This document shows positions 50,631 to 55,861 of a stretch of DNA of 55,861 nucleotides, piece by piece; the first letter of the stretch is position 1, and every line of letters starts with the position of its first letter. The translations under genes were made by a program, and so were the position numbers. Origin of the DNA: Gammaproteobacteria bacterium UBA7310 (GTDB taxonomy: Bacteria > Pseudomonadota > Gammaproteobacteria > Pseudomonadales > Ketobacteraceae); the NCBI GenBank assembly GCA_002471665.1, contig DKQK01000018.1:4544-60404 (forward strand). The letters run 5' to 3'. A model generated the notes under the pieces. That model ran no database searches and was not told the DNA's origin. It was given only the letters and a program-made list of their open reading frames with translations.

Positions 50631-52169
50631 ATGTCGGTCAGTGTGAATACACCCTGTGGTGAAATCATTGGACTCCAGCGGGAAGGTTATCAGGAATTCA
50701 GGGGTATCCCCTACGCCGAGCAACCTATAGGCGTGGCCAGGTTCAAGGCTCCGGAACCCCTCCTGCCATTCGATGAGCCCTTCAAGGCAGACCGTTTCGG
50801 AGACTCTGCACCACAGGACAGAATCCCCCTCTTCGGCATCACTCAAACCAGCGAGGACTGCCTCTACCTCAATATCTGGACTCCGGCCTGCGATTCGAAA
50901 AAACGCCCGGTGATGGTGTGGATTCACGGCGGCGGTTTTCTCACCGGTTCCGGATCGCAACTCATCTACAACGGGCGTAATCTGGCAGTCAGTGGCGATG
51001 TGGTGGTGGTGTCCATCAACTACCGGCTTGGGGTGCTGGGGTTTCTCTACCTAAACGACCTCATCGCTGAAGAGCACAACATCAGCGCCAATAACGGTCT
51101 GCTGGATCAGCTGGAAGCCCTGCGCTGGATCAAAAACAACATCGCCAGCTTTGGCGGCGATCCGGAGGACATCACCCTGTTTGGAGAATCCGCCGGCGCC
51201 ATGTCCATTGCCACCCTGCTGGCCTGCCCTGCCGCCAAAGGGTTGTTCAAACGCGCCATCCTGCAAAGCGGCGCGGCGGATCAGGTACTGACCCGCTCCG
51301 AAGCCACCGACATTGCCCGCAGGTTTCTTGAAGTCACCGACATTGATCCCGCCACCCCGGAAAAGTTATGGCAATTAAGCCCGGATCAGATCATCAAGGC
51401 GCAACGCCAGCTCACCAAACTGTCCTTCAATCGTGGGCGCTACAGCCAGGAGGTGCGGCAGACCGGCATGGTGCTGCTGCCGGTGGTGGAAGGCAACATT
51501 ATTCCACAAACGCCGCTGGCGGCCATTCAGAGCGGCGAGGCCAAGGATATTCCATTGATGGTGGGGTGTACCCGTGATGAATGGAACCTGTTCCTGAGCC
51601 TGCCCGGAGCTGAAGACCTGTTTTCCCCGACCAACGTCAATGAGGTGGAAAAATCCGACCTTATCGACCTGCTGGAAAAGAGCGTTCCCGGTATTGGGGA
51701 ACGCGCCGCCAACCTTTATGAAAAAATGATCCAGACCAGCCGGCAAAACGCCACCCTGGCCGATGTCTACAGCGCCTTTGAAGGGGATCGCATGTTTCGT
51801 ATTCCCACGCTGCGCATCGCCGAGGCCCACAGTGAGCACACCCAGAACATCTATATGTTTCAGTTCAACTGGGATAAAGGCAGCCTCGGTGCCTGCCATG
51901 CCAGCGACATTCCACTGGTATTCGGCTGCACGGAAAACCCGGCCGGGCAATATCTGTGTGGTACCGATCCCGGCGCCGGCAAACTGAGTATTCTGGTGCA
52001 GAATTGCTGGATTGCCTTTGCCCGCTCCTCTGACCCCAGTACTGACGGTGTTGGCAAATGGCACCCATTCGAGGAAGAAAACCGTCATGTCATGTGTTTC
52101 GATGACACTACTGCCCTGCATTCAGACCCGTTTGACTGTGCAGTGGAGTTATGGGAGGGCGTGCTGTAG
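50631..52169 (+). CDS. Type-B carboxylesterase/lipase family protein
   Basis: The 512-residue alpha/beta hydrolase has the oxyanion stretch WIHGGGFLTGSG (98-109), nucleophile Ser187 (FGESAGAMS), the acid in GCTRDEW and the catalytic His in CHASDIPLVFG. EDCLYLNIW (75-83) is the carboxylesterase-B signature. No signal peptide, so cytoplasmic. It hydrolyses short- to medium-chain esters; the natural substrate is unknown. It is divergent from the Old Yellow Enzyme gene and lies 88 bases before rapA. Confidence 0.92.
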   Translation: MSVSVNTPCGEIIGLQREGYQEFRGIPYAEQPIGVARFKAPEPLLPFDEPFKADRFGDSAPQDRIPLFGITQTSEDCLYLNIWTPACDSKKRPVMVWIHGGGFLTGSGSQLIYNGRNLAVSGDVVVVSINYRLGVLGFLYLNDLIAEEHNISANNGLLDQLEALRWIKNNIASFGGDPEDITLFGESAGAMSIATLLACPAAKGLFKRAILQSGAADQVLTRSEATDIARRFLEVTDIDPATPEKLWQLSPDQIIKAQRQLTKLSFNRGRYSQEVRQTGMVLLPVVEGNIIPQTPLAAIQSGEAKDIPLMVGCTRDEWNLFLSLPGAEDLFSPTNVNEVEKSDLIDLLEKSVPGIGERAANLYEKMIQTSRQNATLADVYSAFEGDRMFRIPTLRIAEAHSEHTQNIYMFQFNWDKGSLGACHASDIPLVFGCTENPAGQYLCGTDPGAGKLSILVQNCWIAFARSSDPSTDGVGKWHPFEEENRHVMCFDDTTALHSDPFDCAVELWEGVL

Positions 52170-52217
52170 TGGAATGGGCTGCAGGTAGTTCTCTCTGAAA
52201 TTGCCACCCAACTTTGT

Positions 52218-52223
52218 TAGAAT
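52218..52223 (+). promoter_or_regulatory. Candidate -10 box of rapA
   Basis: TAGAAT followed by ACCGCGC, a common gammaproteobacterial -10 plus discriminator, 35 bases before the rapA ATG. The -35 region is poor. Confidence 0.35.
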
Positions 52224-52257
52224 ACCGCGCAGCCATTTTCCGGAGACCGTCAGTACC

Positions 52258-55110
52258 ATGAGCGAACAGTTTTTTCACGTCGGCCAGCGCTGGTCCAACA
52301 CCGCAGAAACCGACTTGGGGATCGGCATTGTCACCCAGGTGAACGAACGCACCGTCACCTTGTTCTTCCCCAGCACTGAAGAACTGCGCAACTACGCCCA
52401 GGCCAACGCGCCGCTCACCCGGCTGGAATTTCAGCCCCGGGACATGATCGAAACCGAGGATGGCACCAACTACCGGGTCCTGACCCGTCATGAAGAAGAA
52501 GGCCTCTACTTCTACGAGGCAGAAAGCGACAACGGGGAAGTAAAAATCCTCTGTGAAAGCCAGGTGCAGGGCAGCAGCAGTATGCCGGAGCCCCTCAAAC
52601 GCCTTCTGCAGGGCCATTTCGAACATTACAAAACCTTCGGCATGCGGTTAAAAACCTGGGAACTGCAATCCCATTACGACCAGAACCCGGCCAAGGGTTT
52701 TATCGGCCCCAGGGTCGACCCCATCCCCCACCAGTTTCACATCGCCCAAACCGTATCCCGGCACGCCGAAGCCAGGGTCATGCTGGCGGACGAAGTGGGC
52801 CTGGGCAAAACCATTGAAGCGGGGCTGATCGCCCATCAACTGCTGATCAGCGGCAAGATCAGCCGCATCATAATCCTGGTGCCGGATTCGCTGGTGCACC
52901 AGTGGCTGGTGGAAATGCGCCGTCGCTTCAACATGCCGGTGCGGGTGCTGGACAACGATCAGTGTGAAGCCCTCTGCGAGCAGCAAGACACGGACAACCC
53001 CTTCATGCACGAACAGCTGGTGCTCTGCTCCATCCAGTTCCTGCTGCACAACCAGCGCTGGGCCAACGCGGCCCTCGACTCGCCCTGGGATTTGCTGATT
53101 GTGGATGAAGCCCATCATCTGGCCTGGCAACCAGAAGCACCCAGCCCTGCCTACAGTCTGGTGGAGGAATTCAGCCTCAAGGCGAAAAGCCTGTTGCTGC
53201 TGACGGCCACACCGGAAAAAGAAGGGCCGGAAAGTCACTTCGCCCAACTGCACCTGCTGGATCCGCTGCGTTACCAGAATTTACCTGCTTTCATCGAACA
53301 GCAAGCCAGATTCAACGACATCGCACTGATGGCGGAACGGCTGATCGACCACCAATCGCTGTCCGGCGACCAACTGAACCAGCTCAAACAACTGCTGCAA
53401 GACGAATCCAGTCTGCAGCTCATTGAGCAACTGGAAAACGACCAGGAAGACAGCCACGCAGCCACCACCCTGGCCACCCGCTTACTGGATCAACACGGCA
53501 CCGGACGCGCCCTGTTTCGCAACACCCGCGCCAGCATCAGCGGCTTCCCGCAACGCCAGCTCACCCGGGTGCGGCTGCAGGCCCCTGAGCTGTATACCCA
53601 ACTGGGCCTGGCGAGTTTTCTGGACCAACTCTACCCGGAAATGCATGCCCCTGAAGTGGAATGGCTCGCCCAGGACCCACGAGTGGAATGGCTGCTGGAA
53701 ACACTCAAGCAGAACCGCGGCCAGAAGTTCCTGGTGATCTGTCATCACAAGGACAGCGCCTGCGCCCTGCAAGCCCATCTGCACTTCAAAGGCGGCATTC
53801 AATGCAGCGCGTTCCATGAGGATCTGAGCCTGATCGAGCGCGATCGCAGCGCCGCCTGGTTCGCAGCAGAAGAAGACGGCGCCCAGGCCCTGATCTGTTC
53901 TGAAATCGGCAGCGAAGGCCGCAACTTCCAGTTCTGCCATAACCTGGTGATGTTTGATCTGCCCGGCAGCATTGACCTGCTGGAACAGCGCATCGGCCGC
54001 CTGGACCGGATCGGTCAGCAGGAGGACATCCAGATCTTCACCCCTTACCTGGCAGACACCCAGCAACAACATCTGCTGAACTGGTATGACGAAGGCTTCA
54101 ACGCCTTTACCAAAACCGAAGCCTCCCACAGCGTGGTGTTCGAAAACCTGCAGGATGATTTTCACCAGGCCATCATCCATATGGATAATTCCGCTCTGGA
54201 ACAGCTCATCAACACCACCCAAACAAAGATTGCAGAGCTGCACGAACGCTTCGTGCACGGACGCAACCGCCTGCTGGAACTGCACTCCCGCGGAGACGAC
54301 AGCGTGGCGCCGTTGATTGAAGCTGTGCTGGAAAGTGACGACGACCCGAGCCTTGAATTTTACATGGAGCAGGTATTCAACGCCTACGGTGTCGAGGAAG
54401 AAGAGCTGTCGGAAAACATCGTGCTGATCCGACCCGGCACCTCGCTGGAGCACAACAGCTTCCCTAATTTGCCGGAGGACGGCGTCAGCGCCACGTTCGA
54501 GCGCGACATCGCGCTGAGCCGCGAAGACATCGAGTTTCTCAGCCTGGATCACCCCATGGTGCGCAACGCCATGGACATGATCATCACCAGTGGCAAAGGC
54601 AGCTCAGTGATGAGCCTGCTCAAAAACAAGCAGATCAAGGAAGGCACCATATTACTGGAAGCCTTGTTCATCGTGGAGTGCCCCGCGCCTGCGGAACTGC
54701 AGCTGGGCCAGCTATTACCGGCCACACCGGTACGCCTGCTGCTGGACCAACAGGGCCGCGACATCAGCAAGGCGGTGACCACCGATGCCCTGGACAAACA
54801 GCTAAAACGGGTGAAAGGTGATTTAATCACACCGATGCTGAAAGAGATTCAGGATCCGGTATTGGCAATGCTCAATAAAGGCAATAGCCTGATGGAACAG
54901 CGCAAGCAGGCTCTGGTGGAAAACGCCCAACAGCGATTTCGCGATTACTGGGAAAACGAGAAGCAGCGCCTGCAGGCCTTAAGCCACCTGGACCAACAGG
55001 ACAAGGCCATTCACAATGTGGAAAAGCGCCTGCAAAAAGGCCTGGCGTTACTGGCCAAAAACAGCCAGTACCGATTGGATGGCCTGCGCATCATGGTCAC
55101 CATTTCCTGA
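52258..55110 (+). CDS. rapA: RNA polymerase-associated SWI2/SNF2 ATPase RapA
   Basis: The 950-residue protein has the RapA layout: N-terminal Tudor-like domains (1-110; FHVGQRWSNTAETDLGIGIV), a SWI2/SNF2 ATPase with Walker A DEVGLGKTIEAGLIAH, motif II VDEAHHLAW, the second lobe with SEIGSEGRNFQF and QRIGRLDRIGQ, and the long C-terminal Rpb2/coupling region. It recycles core RNA polymerase stalled after termination. Length matches E. coli RapA (968). The ATG at 52258 starts the homology; the upstream frame extension overlaps the promoter. Three bases separate it from the pseudouridine synthase gene, so they are co-transcribed. Confidence 0.96.
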   Translation: MSEQFFHVGQRWSNTAETDLGIGIVTQVNERTVTLFFPSTEELRNYAQANAPLTRLEFQPRDMIETEDGTNYRVLTRHEEEGLYFYEAESDNGEVKILCESQVQGSSSMPEPLKRLLQGHFEHYKTFGMRLKTWELQSHYDQNPAKGFIGPRVDPIPHQFHIAQTVSRHAEARVMLADEVGLGKTIEAGLIAHQLLISGKISRIIILVPDSLVHQWLVEMRRRFNMPVRVLDNDQCEALCEQQDTDNPFMHEQLVLCSIQFLLHNQRWANAALDSPWDLLIVDEAHHLAWQPEAPSPAYSLVEEFSLKAKSLLLLTATPEKEGPESHFAQLHLLDPLRYQNLPAFIEQQARFNDIALMAERLIDHQSLSGDQLNQLKQLLQDESSLQLIEQLENDQEDSHAATTLATRLLDQHGTGRALFRNTRASISGFPQRQLTRVRLQAPELYTQLGLASFLDQLYPEMHAPEVEWLAQDPRVEWLLETLKQNRGQKFLVICHHKDSACALQAHLHFKGGIQCSAFHEDLSLIERDRSAAWFAAEEDGAQALICSEIGSEGRNFQFCHNLVMFDLPGSIDLLEQRIGRLDRIGQQEDIQIFTPYLADTQQQHLLNWYDEGFNAFTKTEASHSVVFENLQDDFHQAIIHMDNSALEQLINTTQTKIAELHERFVHGRNRLLELHSRGDDSVAPLIEAVLESDDDPSLEFYMEQVFNAYGVEEEELSENIVLIRPGTSLEHNSFPNLPEDGVSATFERDIALSREDIEFLSLDHPMVRNAMDMIITSGKGSSVMSLLKNKQIKEGTILLEALFIVECPAPAELQLGQLLPATPVRLLLDQQGRDISKAVTTDALDKQLKRVKGDLITPMLKEIQDPVLAMLNKGNSLMEQRKQALVENAQQRFRDYWENEKQRLQALSHLDQQDKAIHNVEKRLQKGLALLAKNSQYRLDGLRIMVTIS

Positions 55111-55113
55111 TCC

Positions 55114-55761
55114 ATGACCGCCAAGGTGCAATCCGGAAATCCGCTGGACATCCTGTATGAGGACGACCAGCTGCTGGTGGTCAACAAGCCCGCTGACCTG
55201 CTCTCAGTGGCCGGCCGCGGCCCCCATAAGCAGGATTCCGTTCACACCCGTGCCCAGGCGCTGTACCCGCAAGCCCTGGTGGTACACCGCCTGGATTGCG
55301 CCACCTCCGGCGTGATGTTGCTGGCCAAAACCAAAGCGGCACAAAGTGAGCTGAGCCGCCAGTTTCAAATGCGGGAAACCGCCAAGGAATACCAGGCCAT
55401 CGCCTGGGGAGACTGCCCTGCAGCATGCGGCGATATCCAGTTTCCACTCATCACTGACTGGCCCAACCGCCCCCGGCAGAAAATCTGTTACCAGCACGGC
55501 AAACCCTCTCTCACCCACTACCAGCTGTTGGAGCAAGACGGCCGCTGGAACCGGCTGCGACTGATTCCGGTCACCGGCCGTTCCCATCAACTCCGGGTAC
55601 ACTGCATGGCCCTGGGCCTGCCCATTCTGGGAGACCGGTTCTACGCCCCGGAACACGTTGTCGCCATGAGCCAGCGCCTGCTCCTGCACGCCCATCATCT
55701 CCGTTTTCAACACCCCACCGGCCGGCACAGCATCACCTGCAGCGCACCACTGCCGTTTTAG
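55114..55761 (+). CDS. RluA-family pseudouridine synthase
   Basis: The 215-residue enzyme has the catalytic motif HRLDCATSGVML with Asp61, I-L-Y-E-D-D-Q-L-L-V-V-N-K-P near the start, and the RluA motif III region GRSHQLRVHCMALGLPILGD. It lacks an S4 domain, as does RluA, which modifies 23S rRNA position 746 and tRNA position 32; that dual role is the best guess. It follows rapA by three bases. The last 100 bases of the window hold no further gene that I can support. Confidence 0.88.
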   Translation: MTAKVQSGNPLDILYEDDQLLVVNKPADLLSVAGRGPHKQDSVHTRAQALYPQALVVHRLDCATSGVMLLAKTKAAQSELSRQFQMRETAKEYQAIAWGDCPAACGDIQFPLITDWPNRPRQKICYQHGKPSLTHYQLLEQDGRWNRLRLIPVTGRSHQLRVHCMALGLPILGDRFYAPEHVVAMSQRLLLHAHHLRFQHPTGRHSITCSAPLPF

Positions 55762-55861
55762 GCCACCCTCTAAAGCCACCCTCGCCCGGTGGGCCACCGT
55801 CGCCAGTTGCAGGCACCTAAAGGCCCCTGTAGCATCGGTATAACGATCACCGCGAAAGGGA

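Noticed and set aside
52133..52144. TGACTGTGCAGT, a near match to the fadH palindrome
   Set aside because: It lies in the coding end of the carboxylesterase gene and one mismatch in 12 is expected by chance in a window of this size.

Overview
The window reads as a chromosomal segment of an aerobic, probably marine, lipid-using gammaproteobacterium (inference). The OprF-like porin, RapA, FAN1-type nuclease, DUF481 protein, FadH, and a thiolase / large FabG / AraC / MaoC block all fit the Pseudomonas-Alcanivorax-Ketobacter side of the class. Base composition looks even. I see no rRNA, tRNA, insertion sequence, phage gene, CRISPR array or origin. Coding density is high and most intergenic gaps are under 250 bases.

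1-8182: after an exported lipoprotein comes a tight six-gene minus-strand operon (7970 down to 1619): a thermostable-hemolysin-family protein, an acyl/aryl-AMP ligase fused to a heme-oxygenase-like di-iron oxidase domain, an SDR, an exported TPR protein, and an OmpR-type regulator with a QseC-like sensor kinase. Its promoter carries two tandem CTTAAG-N5-CTTAAG boxes, the type bound by PmrA/QseB regulators, so the operon may be controlled by its own last two genes. This is the most interesting system here: an apparently self-regulated pathway for an unknown, probably fatty-acyl-derived product.

8183-15600: fatty-acid metabolism: fadH, a thiolase, a divergent high-molecular-weight FabG, an AraC regulator and a MaoC dehydratase. 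15600-24470: DNA repair and housekeeping: a FAN1-type nuclease coupled to an XPD-like helicase-nuclease, glutamate racemase, a membrane-anchored receiver protein, a ferritin-like metalloprotein, a SIRT5/CobB-like sirtuin and an HNH nuclease. 24479-28500: a 7TM-DISM signalling protein and two envelope proteins. 28500-32466: a 4-hydroxybutyryl-CoA dehydratase homologue, a small conserved protein, a crotonase and an SDR. The dehydratase gene and fadH share the 12-mer GACTGCACAGTC about 85 bases upstream of their starts, suggesting a common regulator.

32484-41525: signal transduction (cNMP-like/GGDEF protein, two multidomain kinases, cNMP-like/HDOD protein) with Nudix, metallo-beta-lactamase-fold and ABC1-kinase genes between them. 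41558-50456: an exported MORN protein, a PadR regulator divergent from a phytoene-desaturase-like oxidoreductase (two near-identical operator-like sites between them), an exported redox set (DsbD-N-like protein, redoxin, KatG with a signal peptide), and an Old Yellow Enzyme. 50631-55761: a type-B carboxylesterase, rapA and an RluA-type pseudouridine synthase.
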